Shown: in pieces, positions 1 to 9,292 of the stretch
Layout of the letters: each line of letters opens with the position of its first letter
Position numbering within the stretch: the first letter of the stretch is position 1
DNA from: JACVRW01 sp963827065
Lineage (GTDB): Bacteria > Actinomycetota > Thermoleophilia > Solirubrobacterales > Thermoleophilaceae
Assembly: GCA_963827065.1 (NCBI GenBank)
Contig: CAWGZM010000012.1
Location: forward strand, 274,879 to 338,878
Direction of reading: 5' to 3'
Length of the DNA stretch: 64,000 nt
Made by a program: the position numbers and the translations under genes
Notes under the pieces: model-generated
Told to the model about the DNA's origin: nothing
What the model saw: only the letters and a program-made list of their open reading frames with translations
Databases searched by the model: none

Positions 1-583
1 CGAGCAGCAGCAGCCCGCCACCGAGCATTCCCCAGCCGTTCAGCACCACCGGGTCGAGCTCGGCGGCTCGCAGCTTCTGAGCGACGCCGCCGACCGCCGC
101 GCCGAGCGGCGACAGGGCGAGGGCGGCCGCTCCCGCCAGCGCGAGCTCGTCGTCGCCCAGCTCGAGGCTCTCTGCGAAGGCGAGGGCGAGGCCGCCGATG
201 GCGACGAGGACGCCGAAGATGAGGCGGCGGCGCAGCGGCTCCTCGGGCAGGAAGATCCCGGCGATCACGGCGGTGTAGAGCGGCAGCACGCCGAACAGCA
301 CCGCGGCGAGGCCCGAGGGGATGTGCTGCTCGCCCCAGTAGACCAGGCCGTAAGCGAACGCGAACGGCGCGACGGCGAGAATCGCGGCGAGCGTCCAGTC
401 CGTGCGCAGTGAGCGGCGGCTGAGTGCCGCAAAGCCCAACAGCAGGAGCCCGGCGAGCGTGAAGCGCGCACCCGCGCCGAGCAGCGGCGGCGAGTCCTCG
501 AGCCCGAACTTGATGGCCACCCAGGTGCTCGACCAGATCAGGACGAGCAGTGCGTAGAGCGCGTAGACGGCCGAGCGACTCAC
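1..583 (-). CDS. EamA/DMT family transporter, N-terminal part
   Basis: Minus-strand gene starting at GTG 583 and running off the left edge; about 194 residues are visible. It reads as a chain of hydrophobic helices with little between them, including W-S-S-T-W-V-A-I-K near the start, which is typical of the first helix of EamA (drug/metabolite transporter) proteins, and a later YWGEQHIPSGLAAVLFG segment characteristic of the family. EamA proteins are inner-membrane carriers with ten helices made from two repeats; about the first half to two thirds is seen here. The substrate cannot be told. The next gene upstream (cupin) ends 22 bases before this start, so co-transcription is possible. Confidence 0.8.
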   Translation of the reverse strand, partial: MSRSAVYALYALLVLIWSSTWVAIKFGLEDSPPLLGAGARFTLAGLLLLGFAALSRRSLRTDWTLAAILAVAPFAFAYGLVYWGEQHIPSGLAAVLFGVLPLYTAVIAGIFLPEEPLRRRLIFGVLVAIGGLALAFAESLELGDDELALAGAAALALSPLGAAVGGVAQKLRAAELDPVVLNGWGMLGGGLLLL

Positions 584-604
584 GCCCGCCGACGTTAGCG
601 GGGA

Positions 605-964
605 CTACTCGTCGCGGTGGACCGTCTCCGGTGAGAACGCCGGCAGGCAGACGGCCACGTACTCGGCGGCGCCGCCCGGAGTCGAGTAGCGCACCCACTC
701 GCCGGCGCGCACGAGTACCGCCTGCCCCGCCGTCACCTCGATCGTGTTGCCCTCGCTCTCGACCTGGAGCGATCCCGCCAGCACGACGGTGTACTCGTCG
801 AACTCGGGACGCTGGCCGGGTTCGTGCCAACCGGCCGGGGAGCGCATGTGAGCGACGCTCACGCGCTCCTCGCCGTTGCTCGCCCGCCCGGCGAACTCGT
901 CGATCAGCTTCGGCGGCTCACCCGCCGCCTCGACGCGCACGGGTGACTCGATGAGCTCCGGCAT
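605..964 (-). CDS. Small cupin-domain protein
   Basis: A 119-residue protein, ATG start, that is a single cupin beta-barrel. It has a W-H-E-P-G-Q-R-P-E-F-D-E-Y segment (cupin motif 1 with His and Glu metal ligands) followed by a G-S-L-Q-V turn and a G-Q-A-V-L-V-R-A-G-E-W second motif. Short one-domain cupins bind a metal and often act on small molecules or sense them; no specific substrate can be assigned. It lies between an EamA exporter and a helicase on the same strand, 10 bases from the helicase stop. Confidence 0.75.
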   Translation of the reverse strand: MPELIESPVRVEAAGEPPKLIDEFAGRASNGEERVSVAHMRSPAGWHEPGQRPEFDEYTVVLAGSLQVESEGNTIEVTAGQAVLVRAGEWVRYSTPGGAAEYVAVCLPAFSPETVHRDE

Positions 965-974
965 CGCGGGCAGC

Positions 975-3197
975 CTAAGCGACCACGCGCAGGTGGCGGT
1001 AGGGGCGCCCGCGCAGGTCGCGGATGACGGCGTCGACGAGCCGCTCGTCGTCCTGAACCTGCCCGTCGGTGACCGCGTCGATCAGGCTGCGCTTGCGCTC
1101 GAGCACCTGCGCCATCGTCTCGTCGATCGTGTCCGGGGCGAGCAGGTACCAGGCCGTAACGGCGCTCTCCTGGCCGATCCGGTGGAGCCGGTCCTCGGCC
1201 TGGTCGTGCCGGGCGGGCGTCCAGTCGAGCTCGAGGAAGGCGACGTTCGACGCGCGCGTGAGCGTGATGCCCTGCGACGCAGCGCGCATCGAGCAGACCA
1301 TCAGCTGCGGGCCGTCCTCCGACTGGAAGGCGTCCACCGCGCGCTGGCGCTCGAGCGACGAATCGGCGCCCATGATGTGGACGGCGCCCGGGAAGCGCTC
1401 GAGCATCGCCCGCTGCATCTCCACATGCTCGGCGAAGACGACGAGCGGCTCGCCCGACTCCAGGAAGTCCGCGATCCAGGCGAGCGCCGTCGGCAGCTTG
1501 CCGCGCGCGGCCAGCTGGCGCAGGTTGTTGAGCCGTACGAGCTGCTCGGCGCGCAGCGCCGCGGCGATCCTGGCGTCCATCGTGCGCAGGTCGAGCGGCA
1601 GCGTATGGAGCCAGGCGATCACGTCGTTCTCCGCGAGCCGGTACTCGTGCTCGTTCGAGAGCAGGATCGGCACCGTGTCGTGGCGCTTCGCGGGCAGCTG
1701 CGGCAGCACCTGCTTCTTCGTACGGCGCACGTAGCAGCGGGCACGCAGGTTCCAGTGCAGGCGGTCGTCGCTGCCGGCCGAGCGGAAGCGCCGCGTCAGC
1801 CGCGCCCCGCTGCCGAACTCCTCGAGGCGCCCCAGCACTCGCAGCTGGGAGACGAGCTCCTCGGGCCGATTGAGGATCGGCGTGCCGGTGAGCGCGAGCC
1901 GCAGGGCGCCGCCGGGAAGGTGGTCGGCGAGCTCGAGCGCGGTCTTCGTCCGCTGGGCGCTCGGGTTCTTGATGTAGTGGGACTCGTCGAGAACGAGCGC
2001 GCGCGGAGCGCGCTGTGAGAGTCGCTCGGCGTGCGCCTCGAGGATGTCGTAGTTGAGGACGGTGATCTCGGCGCTCGCCGTCTCAGGAGTCCAGGTGGCC
2101 TCGGTGCGCCCGTCGAGGACCGCCACGCTCCGCTCCGGCAGCCAGTGGGCGCTCTCACGCGCCCAGGTCAGCTTCATGCTCGCGGGGCAGATCACGACCG
2201 CCGGGAAAGCCTGGTCCTTTTCGAGCGCCGCGAGGGCCTGCACGGTCTTGCCGAGCCCCTGCTCGTCGGCGATGAACGTGCGCCGCCGCTCGAGTGCGTA
2301 GCGCACGCCGGCGCGCTGGAAGGGGTGCAGCTCCCCACCGAGCACGAGGCCATCGAGGTCGGCGTCCTCGGCGTAGGAGAGCGCCACGGTCGCCGCCGCC
2401 CGCTCGTGCTCCGCGATCAGCTCGTCGAGCAGCTCGCGCACCGACAGGTCGATGCGCAGCCCGGGGTGCTCGTCGACGAAGTCCGCCAGCGCCGTCGCGA
2501 GGGCAGCGTCCGCCGGCACCCCCACGCCCCAGGTGGCGTCGCGGCGGAAGTAGCGCCCCGCACGGAAGACGGGCCGGGCCTCGGGCAGCTTCTTGAAGTC
2601 GCGCGCGGGCGCCGGGTCCCAGACGCTGAACAGGCACAGCTCGGGCTCGCCGCTGTCGCCGATCTCAAGAGTCAGCTCGGCCGGCGCCGGAACGAGTCCG
2701 TCGCGCAGCTCGCGTGCGCACGGCTTCGCGAGATCGTCCAGCTCGACGCCCTCGAGCGACTGCAGGCGTGCAGCCGTCGCGGCATCGAAGGGCAGGACGA
2801 GCCTGCCCTCGCCAAGGCTCGTGTCGCCCTCGAGCTCCTCGGGCGGCTCGCCCGAGACCGTGCGCAGCACGAACGCGCCGCGCCCGTTCTGCGACACGAC
2901 GGTCACGAGCGCGCGCCAGCGATCCGAATCGCTGAGCCAGGCCAGCACCTCGGGCGACGCCACCAGCTCCGGGAAGCGCGCCAGCAGCGCCTCGATCGTC
3001 TTGCCGAGCCGCGCGTCGGCCGGCACGCGCCAGTTGCGGCGGCGCCAGTCGAACCAGCGCCGCGGCAGCTCCTTGACCGCCTCGTTCAGGTCCTCATTGA
3101 AGGGGAAGTCGAAGACGAGCTCCGGCTGGCGCGGATCCTGGAGCAGCCAGACCCGGCCCTGAGCCGGTGCGGAGTCGGTGCCGGGCTGATCGCTCAT
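975..3197 (-). CDS. SNF2-family DEAD/DEAH helicase
   Basis: A 740-residue SNF2-type ATPase. Visible helicase motifs are DEQGLGKTVQA (Walker A), LVLDESHYIKN (DEAH-like box), ALTGTPILNRPEEL (motif III), and at the C-terminus CSMRAASQGITLTRA followed by DRLHRIGQ (motifs V and VI). The N-terminal third has no clear motif and may be a substrate-binding region; the arrangement resembles SMARCAL1/HepA-type annealing helicases. I chose the ATG at 3197 (M-S-D-Q-P-G) because the upstream open frame overlaps the neighbouring hydrolase and is arginine/proline-rich in the way of non-coding frames. It probably remodels or anneals DNA during repair; the precise role is unknown. Confidence 0.85.
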   Translation of the reverse strand: MSDQPGTDSAPAQGRVWLLQDPRQPELVFDFPFNEDLNEAVKELPRRWFDWRRRNWRVPADARLGKTIEALLARFPELVASPEVLAWLSDSDRWRALVTVVSQNGRGAFVLRTVSGEPPEELEGDTSLGEGRLVLPFDAATAARLQSLEGVELDDLAKPCARELRDGLVPAPAELTLEIGDSGEPELCLFSVWDPAPARDFKKLPEARPVFRAGRYFRRDATWGVGVPADAALATALADFVDEHPGLRIDLSVRELLDELIAEHERAAATVALSYAEDADLDGLVLGGELHPFQRAGVRYALERRRTFIADEQGLGKTVQALAALEKDQAFPAVVICPASMKLTWARESAHWLPERSVAVLDGRTEATWTPETASAEITVLNYDILEAHAERLSQRAPRALVLDESHYIKNPSAQRTKTALELADHLPGGALRLALTGTPILNRPEELVSQLRVLGRLEEFGSGARLTRRFRSAGSDDRLHWNLRARCYVRRTKKQVLPQLPAKRHDTVPILLSNEHEYRLAENDVIAWLHTLPLDLRTMDARIAAALRAEQLVRLNNLRQLAARGKLPTALAWIADFLESGEPLVVFAEHVEMQRAMLERFPGAVHIMGADSSLERQRAVDAFQSEDGPQLMVCSMRAASQGITLTRASNVAFLELDWTPARHDQAEDRLHRIGQESAVTAWYLLAPDTIDETMAQVLERKRSLIDAVTDGQVQDDERLVDAVIRDLRGRPYRHLRVVA

Positions 3198-3241
3198 CAA
3201 CCAGACGAGACTAGCCACGTTCACGGCTCCCGTGTGCGGAT

Positions 3242-4018
3242 TCAGTGGCGCTGGGCGAAATCGCGAACGAGGGCCGCGTAGATCTCGGCCCGGTCGGGCG
3301 TGACTCCGTCGTGGCCGAGCGCGGGGCAAACAGCCAGCTCGGCGTTCGGCAACGACCGGAAGAGCGACACGCCGAGCTCGACCGGGATGAACTCGTCGCG
3401 GTCGGCGGCCAGCACGAGTACCGGTTCCTCGACGGCCGCGAGCTCGTCCGGCCGACGGCCCTCGTAGTCGAGCCACATTGGCGCCGTCTGCCGCACCAGC
3501 TCGTGCCAGCCCTCGGCCCCGCCGCTGTGGAGCGCTTTCATCTCGTCGGCGTACTCGCCGAGCAGCGTCTCGACCGCGTCGAGATCGGGTACCCCGGCGT
3601 CGTCCGCGGACAGCAGCTCCCTGTGCACGTCGCGAACGCCACGGTCGAATTCCGGAGATGCGGCTCCCACGATCAGGGCTCCCGCCACGCCTGGGTGGCG
3701 CACGCCAAGCTCCAGCGCGACCTGACCGCCGTCGCTCCAGCCGCCGACGACTGCACGTTGTAGCTCGAGAGCCTCGATCAGCGCCGCCACGTCGTCGGCG
3801 AGCAGCGCGTAGGACAGCTCTCTCGCCGAATTCGTCGAGCGCCCGTGCCCGCGACTGTCCGGCGTGATCACCCTGAAGCTCCGACCCAGGTCCGCCACCA
3901 CCGGGGTCCAGGAGGCGCTCGATCCGAGTCCTCCGTGCAAGAGGACGAGCGGACGGCCCTCGCCCTCCTCTTCGACGTGGATCGCGGAACCGTTCAGCTC
4001 AAGCGTGCGACTCTTCAT
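3242..4018 (-). CDS. Alpha/beta hydrolase
   Basis: A 258-residue alpha/beta-hydrolase fold protein. The oxyanion-hole motif L-H-G-G-L-G-S-S is near the N-terminus, the nucleophile elbow is G-W-S-D-G-G (Ser), an Asp is found in the late A-A-D-R-D segment, and the catalytic His is in A-L-G-H-D-G. The start ATG at 4018 overlaps the stop of the MFS transporter as ATGA, so the two are translationally coupled, with the exporter gene first. The pairing suggests that the hydrolase modifies a compound the transporter moves, but the substrate is unknown. Confidence 0.85.
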   Translation of the reverse strand: MKSRTLELNGSAIHVEEEGEGRPLVLLHGGLGSSASWTPVVADLGRSFRVITPDSRGHGRSTNSARELSYALLADDVAALIEALELQRAVVGGWSDGGQVALELGVRHPGVAGALIVGAASPEFDRGVRDVHRELLSADDAGVPDLDAVETLLGEYADEMKALHSGGAEGWHELVRQTAPMWLDYEGRRPDELAAVEEPVLVLAADRDEFIPVELGVSLFRSLPNAELAVCPALGHDGVTPDRAEIYAALVRDFAQRH

Positions 4019-5559
4019 CAGCCGGCCTCCGGCAGCACCTGCCGTGGCCCCTCGCGGCCCGTCAGCCACAGCATCAGGACCGCTGCGGCGATCACGGCGG
4101 CGCCGCTCACGGTAGCGGCGAGCTGGAGGGCCTCCGTGAAGGCACCGCGGGCCGCTTCGACGAGCCCGGGTACCCCGTTGCCCGCCGAGATCGCCGCGCC
4201 GAGCGTGTCACGTGCGCCCTCCGCAGCCTCCACCCGAACGCCAGCAGGAATCGAAGCGTCAATCTCGCCTCGGTAGACGGCGGTCCCGATCGCCCCGAGG
4301 ATCGCGATGCCGAGCGCGCCGCCGAACTCCGAGCTCGTTTCCGAGATCCCGGCGGCCGCGCCGGCTCGTTCCGGCGGAGCCGCGCCGACCATGATGTCGG
4401 CGGCGAGCGTGTAGACCGGCGCGAGGCCGAGGGCGAAGACGACGGAGCCGCTCACGACGGTGGCGAGCCCGTCGTCGCCGCTCACCTGGGCGAGCAACAT
4501 GAAGCCGGCCGCGGCGAGCACGAGCCCCGCCGCCATCACGAAGGCGGGGCGGCTGCGGCGCACGAACACCGGCGTGAGGAGCGAGCCGACGATGAAGCCG
4601 GCCGCGTACGGCAGCGTCCAAAGGCCTGCCTCGAAGGGCGACAACCCGAGCACGAGCTGGAGGTACTGGGCGATAAACACGGCGATCCCGAAGTTCACGA
4701 AGAACCCGAACGTGTTGGCTGCCAGCGCTGCGTTGAAGGCCGGCAGGCGGAACAGGTGCAGGTCGATCATCGGATCCGCGAGCTTCAGCTGCCGGCGAAC
4801 GAACGCCACGCCGACCAGGAGCCCGGCGACGATCGTTCCCGTCGCGGCCGCGTCCAGGCCGCCCTCGGCCGTGCGCTTCAGCCCGTAGATCACGGCCAGC
4901 ACCGCCACGAGCGAGATCGCCGCGCTCGTCAGGTCGAGCCGTCCGGCTTTGGGGTCGCGGTACTCGGGCAGGAGCCGCGGCCCGACGACGAGCAGCAGCG
5001 CCATCACCGGCAGCGCCGGCAGGAACACCGAGCCCCACCAGAACTCCTCGAGCAGGAGGCCGCCGATCAGCGGGCCGACGGCCGCCCCGGTCGAGAAGCT
5101 CGTGATCCAGACCCCGATCGCGAGCGTGCGCTCGCGCGGGTCCTCGAACATGTTGCGGATCAGCGAGAGCGTCGAGGGCGCCAGCGTGGCGCCGGCGATG
5201 CCGAGCAGCGCGCGCGCCGCGATCAGCATCTCGGCGCTCGTCGAGAGAGCCGCGAGCAGGGAAGCCAGCCCGAAGGCGGCAGCGCCGATCAGGAGCAGGC
5301 GGCGCCTGCCGATCCGGTCGCCCAGCGTGCCCATCGTGATGAGCAGGCCGGCAACGAAGAAGCCGTAGATGTCGACGATCCAAAGCAGCTGTGCGCTGGT
5401 CGGACGGAGGTCCTCGCTCAGCGCGGGCAGTGCCAGGTTGAGGACGGTCAGGTCCATCGCGTAGACGAGGCACGGCAGGGCGATCACCGCGAGCCCGATC
5501 CACTCGCGGCGCCCTGCCTTCGCCGGCACGTTCCCTCCCGATGTCTGTTCGACAGTCAT
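4018..5559 (-). CDS. MFS drug-exporter-like transporter, DHA2 (14-helix) type
   Basis: A 513-residue integral membrane protein with about 14 hydrophobic helices, the usual length for DHA2-type drug:H+ antiporters such as QacA/SmvA. Family signatures include A-M-D-L-T-V-L-N-L-A-L-P in helix 1, W-I-V-D-I-Y-G-F in helix 2, G-D-R-I-G-R-R-R in the loop between helices 2 and 3 (motif A), and S-F-S-T-G-A-A-V-G-P-L-I-G-G in helix 5 (motif C of exporters). It heads a two-gene unit with the alpha/beta hydrolase. It likely exports a hydrophobic cation or small organic compound; the specificity cannot be read from sequence. Confidence 0.9.
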   Translation of the reverse strand: MTVEQTSGGNVPAKAGRREWIGLAVIALPCLVYAMDLTVLNLALPALSEDLRPTSAQLLWIVDIYGFFVAGLLITMGTLGDRIGRRRLLLIGAAAFGLASLLAALSTSAEMLIAARALLGIAGATLAPSTLSLIRNMFEDPRERTLAIGVWITSFSTGAAVGPLIGGLLLEEFWWGSVFLPALPVMALLLVVGPRLLPEYRDPKAGRLDLTSAAISLVAVLAVIYGLKRTAEGGLDAAATGTIVAGLLVGVAFVRRQLKLADPMIDLHLFRLPAFNAALAANTFGFFVNFGIAVFIAQYLQLVLGLSPFEAGLWTLPYAAGFIVGSLLTPVFVRRSRPAFVMAAGLVLAAAGFMLLAQVSGDDGLATVVSGSVVFALGLAPVYTLAADIMVGAAPPERAGAAAGISETSSEFGGALGIAILGAIGTAVYRGEIDASIPAGVRVEAAEGARDTLGAAISAGNGVPGLVEAARGAFTEALQLAATVSGAAVIAAAVLMLWLTGREGPRQVLPEAG

Positions 5560-5619
5560 CGAAATGAATGACCCGGCAAACAGGCGGAACTAATCGGTGG
5601 CCCCTGCGACCATTCGACG

Positions 5620-6024
5620 ATGGCTGAATTCCCCGCACCCAAGCAAGGGTTCGTCCTGACCCACTTCATCGTGTCCGAGGACGTCGAGCGCTCGCGGCGC
5701 TTCTACACCGACGTGCTCGGCGGTGAGACCGTGCTGGAGGGCGAACCGACGATCGTCGCGCTCGCGAACGGCTGGATCATCATCAACGTCGGCGGCGGGC
5801 CGACCGAGGACAAGCCGACGGTCGTTCTCGAGGCCCCTCGCGATCCGGACCGCACGAGCAGCTTCCTCAACATCCGGGTGGCCGACATCCAGGCGATCTA
5901 CGAGGACTGGAGCGCGCGTGGGGCGGAGTTCCTCACCCCGCCCCAGGACCGCGGCGCCGAGATCCGCTGCTACATGCGCGATCCCGACGGGCACCTGATC
6001 GAGGTCGGCCAGTCGACCCGCTAA
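5620..6024 (+). CDS. VOC-superfamily (glyoxalase-like) protein
   Basis: A 134-residue single VOC domain. It opens with F-V-L-T-H-F-I-V-S-E-D-V-E-R-S-R-R-F-Y-T-D-V-L-G, the classic first beta-alpha-beta module with a possible metal-ligand His, and closes with M-R-D-P-D-G-H-L-I-E-V-G-Q, where the Glu is the usual second ligand. VOC proteins of this size act as lyases, dioxygenases or resistance proteins; which applies here is not visible. It ends in a 4-nt tail-to-tail overlap with the MMPL gene, so there is no room for an intergenic terminator. Confidence 0.8.
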   Translation: MAEFPAPKQGFVLTHFIVSEDVERSRRFYTDVLGGETVLEGEPTIVALANGWIIINVGGGPTEDKPTVVLEAPRDPDRTSSFLNIRVADIQAIYEDWSARGAEFLTPPQDRGAEIRCYMRDPDGHLIEVGQSTR

Positions 6025-8162
6025 GACCCGCCCCGGGCCGTCGCCACGCGCTCCACTTCCAGTCGCGGCAGGATCCGCTCCAGCCAGTTCGGGATCCACC
6101 AGTTGCGGTCCCCGAGCAGCTGCATCACGGCGGGAACGAGCACCATCCGCACAACCGTGGCGTCGAGGAAGATCGCCGAGGCCAGCCCGATGCCGAACAG
6201 CTTCAGGAAGGTGTCCGGCGCGGCCAGGAAGGCGAGGAAGACGACGATCATGATCGCCGCCGCCGCGGTGATCACGCGCGCGGTCTTCGCCAGGCCGTCG
6301 GCAATTGCACGTCGCGTGTCTCCGTCCTTCAGGTACTCCTCGCGGATCCGTGAGATCAGGAAGACCTCGTAGTCCATCGAGAGCCCGAACAGGATCGCGA
6401 ACATCATCACCGGCATGAATGGCGCGATCGGCACCTCGTGGTCGATGCCGATCAGCTCGCCGACCGCCCCGCCCTTCGCCACGAGCGTCATCACGCCGTA
6501 GGCGGCGCTGACCGAGAGCAGGTTCATCACCGCCGCCTTGAGCGAGATCAGCGGTGAGTGGAACGCGACCAGGAGGAGTAGGAAGGAGAGGCCTATGACC
6601 CCGACGATGAAGACCGGCATCCGGTTCGTGATGTACTCGCTCTGGTCCTCGAGCGCCGCCGTCACGCCTCCGATCTCGGCGGTGATCCCGGCGGGACCGA
6701 GCTCCTCAGTGACGACGTCGTCTCGCAGCCGGTTGACGAGCTCCTCGGTCTCCTCGTCCTGCGGGGAGCCCTCCGGGATCACGGTGATGAGCGCCGCGTC
6801 GCCGGCCTGGTTGATCGTCGGCTCGGGGACGAATGCCACCCCCTGCTCGTTGCGAAGCCGCTCGACGAACGCGTTGATCTCGGACGCGGCGGACTGGTCG
6901 GGCAGCTCGGCCGCGATCACGAGCGGGCCGTTCGTGCCGGGTCCGAATCCCTGCGTGTTCAGGTCATAGGCCTGGCGGGTCATGGTGTCCGGCGGGTCGT
7001 TTCCGGCGTCGGGGAAGCCGAGCCGCATGCCGAGCGCGGGGGCCGCCAGCGCGAGCAGCAGCGCGGTGGCCGCGATCGCGAAGGTCCAAGGACGTCGCTG
7101 GACCATGTGGCTCCATCTGGCGGCCGGCGACTCCCCGCTCCCCGTCTTCAGCGTCCGGCCCAGGAAGGGGATCCGAAGGCGGTCGACGCGCGGGCCGAGG
7201 TACGACAAGAGCGAGGGCAGCAGCGTGACCGAGGCGAACATCACGACCAGAACCGCCAGGGAGGCTGAAATGGCGACGCCGTACATGTAGGGCAGGCCGG
7301 TGAGCGCAAGGCCGAGAACGGCGATGACCACCGTGGCGCCCGCGATGATCACGCTGCGCCCGGCGGTGGTCACGGCCTCGACCACGGCGTCGTGCGTGTC
7401 CTTGCCCTCGCTCATGGCCGAGCGGAAGCGGGTCAGGACGAGCAGCGCGTAGTCGATCCCGACTCCGATCCCGATCAGGCCGGCGACCGCCGTGGTCCAG
7501 TCGGGAACGTCGATGACGTTCGCGAGGAGGACGATCAGGCCGCCCGAAGAGATGCCAAGCCCGATCAGCGCGATCACGAGCGGCAGTCCGGCCGCGACCA
7601 CCGAGCCGAACGCGATCAGCAGAACGATCGCGGCGCCCAGGAAGCCGATCCCCTCCGGGCTCGACTGCGACTGGGCGGCATAGATCGGATCCCCGCCGAG
7701 CTTGATCTGAAGGCCGTCGCCGTCGTTCGCCTCGGCGGCCGCGATCAGCTTCTCGCCGTCCTCCTTGGGGACCTCCCAGCCGGGGACCGTGAGCGGAAGC
7801 GTCGTCGAGCCGATCGTGCCGTCCTCGGAGACCCGGATGGGCGTATGCCGCGCGACGTGCTCGACCTGCTCGGCCTCGCGCAGAAATGCGTTCACCTGTT
7901 CGCGAGCAGCGGGGCTCCGGGCGCCATCCTCGTCCTGCCAGACGACGTAGATCTCCTGGCCGGAGTAGCCGCCGAAGCGCTCGCTGGTGATCTCACTGGC
8001 CGCCTCCGACTCCGATCCCGGCGTGTCGTAGTCGGCCTGGAACTCACCGGCGAGCGACGAGCCCACGCCGATGATCAGGATCGCCGCGGCGATCCATGCC
8101 AGCACCATCCGCCCGCGGCGGCGGTAGGCGACGTCCGCGAGACGAGCAAGACCACGCGTCAT
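6021..8162 (-). CDS. MMPL/RND-superfamily membrane exporter
   Basis: A 713-residue transporter with the duplicated layout of the MMPL family: one N-terminal helix, an extracytoplasmic domain (about 35-170), five helices, then the same again. The paired proton-relay motifs are visible as G-I-G-V-G-I-D-Y-A-L-L and F-G-L-S-M-D-Y-E-V-F-L. MMPL proteins use the proton gradient to export lipids, siderophores or glycolipids across the actinobacterial membrane. The length is normal for the small two-repeat members. An AAAGAGGG ribosome-binding site precedes ATG 8162. A 25-codon frame (ATG 8236 to TGA 8159) overlaps the start and is described as a finding. Confidence 0.9.
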   Translation of the reverse strand: MTRGLARLADVAYRRRGRMVLAWIAAAILIIGVGSSLAGEFQADYDTPGSESEAASEITSERFGGYSGQEIYVVWQDEDGARSPAAREQVNAFLREAEQVEHVARHTPIRVSEDGTIGSTTLPLTVPGWEVPKEDGEKLIAAAEANDGDGLQIKLGGDPIYAAQSQSSPEGIGFLGAAIVLLIAFGSVVAAGLPLVIALIGLGISSGGLIVLLANVIDVPDWTTAVAGLIGIGVGIDYALLVLTRFRSAMSEGKDTHDAVVEAVTTAGRSVIIAGATVVIAVLGLALTGLPYMYGVAISASLAVLVVMFASVTLLPSLLSYLGPRVDRLRIPFLGRTLKTGSGESPAARWSHMVQRRPWTFAIAATALLLALAAPALGMRLGFPDAGNDPPDTMTRQAYDLNTQGFGPGTNGPLVIAAELPDQSAASEINAFVERLRNEQGVAFVPEPTINQAGDAALITVIPEGSPQDEETEELVNRLRDDVVTEELGPAGITAEIGGVTAALEDQSEYITNRMPVFIVGVIGLSFLLLLVAFHSPLISLKAAVMNLLSVSAAYGVMTLVAKGGAVGELIGIDHEVPIAPFMPVMMFAILFGLSMDYEVFLISRIREEYLKDGDTRRAIADGLAKTARVITAAAAIMIVVFLAFLAAPDTFLKLFGIGLASAIFLDATVVRMVLVPAVMQLLGDRNWWIPNWLERILPRLEVERVATARGGS

Positions 8163-8275
8163 CGGTCGAACACCCTCTTTCGGTTGTCATCAGGTCTCAA
8201 CACCCACATCAGACTCCGAAAGGAGGTCGAACTCATCGCTCGGCTCACCGATGTCTCGTAGGCTCTGTCCCGCCG

Positions 8276-9292
8276 ATGGAGCCGATCGCCCTCGAGCCGA
8301 TCGATGCGCTGACGATCACCGTGCTGGTCGACAACGTGACCGACTCGCTCCTGGCCGACATGGGCCCGGCGAAGCGGGCGCCGATGCGGGGCCCTGCGCA
8401 GGTTGCGGCGTCAATGCTCGTCGGGGAGAAGACGGACGACGCGCTCCTGGCCGAGCACGGGTTCTCGGCGCTCGTGACGATCACGAAGGGCGACCGTGAG
8501 ACGCGCGTTCTCTTCGACGCCGGCAGGACGCCCGACGGAATGGTCGAGAACATGCGCCGGCTCGGCCTCTCGCCGCGCGAGATCGACATCATCGTCCTTA
8601 GCCACGGTCACTGGGACCACACGACCGGCATGGACGGCCTGGTGCGCGAGCTCGGTCGCACGAACGTGCCCGTCCTCATCCACCCGGAGTTCTGGTCGCA
8701 GCGACGAGTCGTGATCCCAGGGCGCGAGCCGATCGAGCTGCCGTCAGCGAGCAAGGGAGCCCTGGCGGGCGCAGGCTTCGAGGTCGTCGAGGAGAGGCAG
8801 CCGTCCTTCCTACTCGGCGGTTCACTGCTCGTGACGGGTGAGGTCGACCGCACGACGGAGTTCGAGCGCGGGTTTCCCGGCCACGAGGCGCACCGGCACG
8901 GGGAGTGGCGCCCAGATCCGCTGATCCTCGACGATCAGGCGCTCGTGGCGAACCTGCGCGGGCACGGCCTCGTGCTGCTGACCGGCTGCGGCCATTCCGG
9001 GATCGTGAACATCCTGCGCTACGTCCGGCGGCTGACGGGGCAGGATCACTACCACGCGGTGATAGGTGGCTTCCACCTGAGCGGACCGGCCTTCGAGCCG
9101 ATCATCGGTCCGACCTGCGATGCGCTCGCGGAGCTGCGGCCCGACTACCTCGTGCCCGCCCACTGCACCGGCTGGCGAGCGATCCACGCGCTCGCGGCCC
9201 GCTTCCCGGACGAGTTCATCCCGAACGCGGTCGGGACTCGCTTCGAGTTTCCAGCGGTCCCCGAACCACGTTCAGAAGCGGCTCCCCCGTAG
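8276..9292 (+). CDS. MBL-fold metallo-hydrolase (COG1237 type)
   Basis: A 338-residue metallo-beta-lactamase-fold protein. The zinc motif H-G-H-W-D-H is at residues 110-115, followed by G-C-G-H-S-G and G-G-F-H-L and a late P-A-H-C-T-G-W, an order typical of the COG1237 group that includes archaeal dihydropterin-ribofuranosyl-aminobenzene phosphate synthase relatives. The enzymatic role in this organism is unclear. ATG 8276 was chosen since it is the first start in a frame that looks like the family N-terminus; an AGGAGG at 8221-8226 is too far upstream to serve it. The 3' end overlaps the convergent dehydrogenase gene by 77 nt. Confidence 0.85.
   Translation: MEPIALEPIDALTITVLVDNVTDSLLADMGPAKRAPMRGPAQVAASMLVGEKTDDALLAEHGFSALVTITKGDRETRVLFDAGRTPDGMVENMRRLGLSPREIDIIVLSHGHWDHTTGMDGLVRELGRTNVPVLIHPEFWSQRRVVIPGREPIELPSASKGALAGAGFEVVEERQPSFLLGGSLLVTGEVDRTTEFERGFPGHEAHRHGEWRPDPLILDDQALVANLRGHGLVLLTGCGHSGIVNILRYVRRLTGQDHYHAVIGGFHLSGPAFEPIIGPTCDALAELRPDYLVPAHCTGWRAIHALAARFPDEFIPNAVGTRFEFPAVPEPRSEAAPP

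Noticed and set aside
8220..8226. AAGGAGG on the plus strand as a ribosome-binding site.
   Set aside because: No start codon lies at 5-12 bases; ATG 8276 is about 50 bases away.
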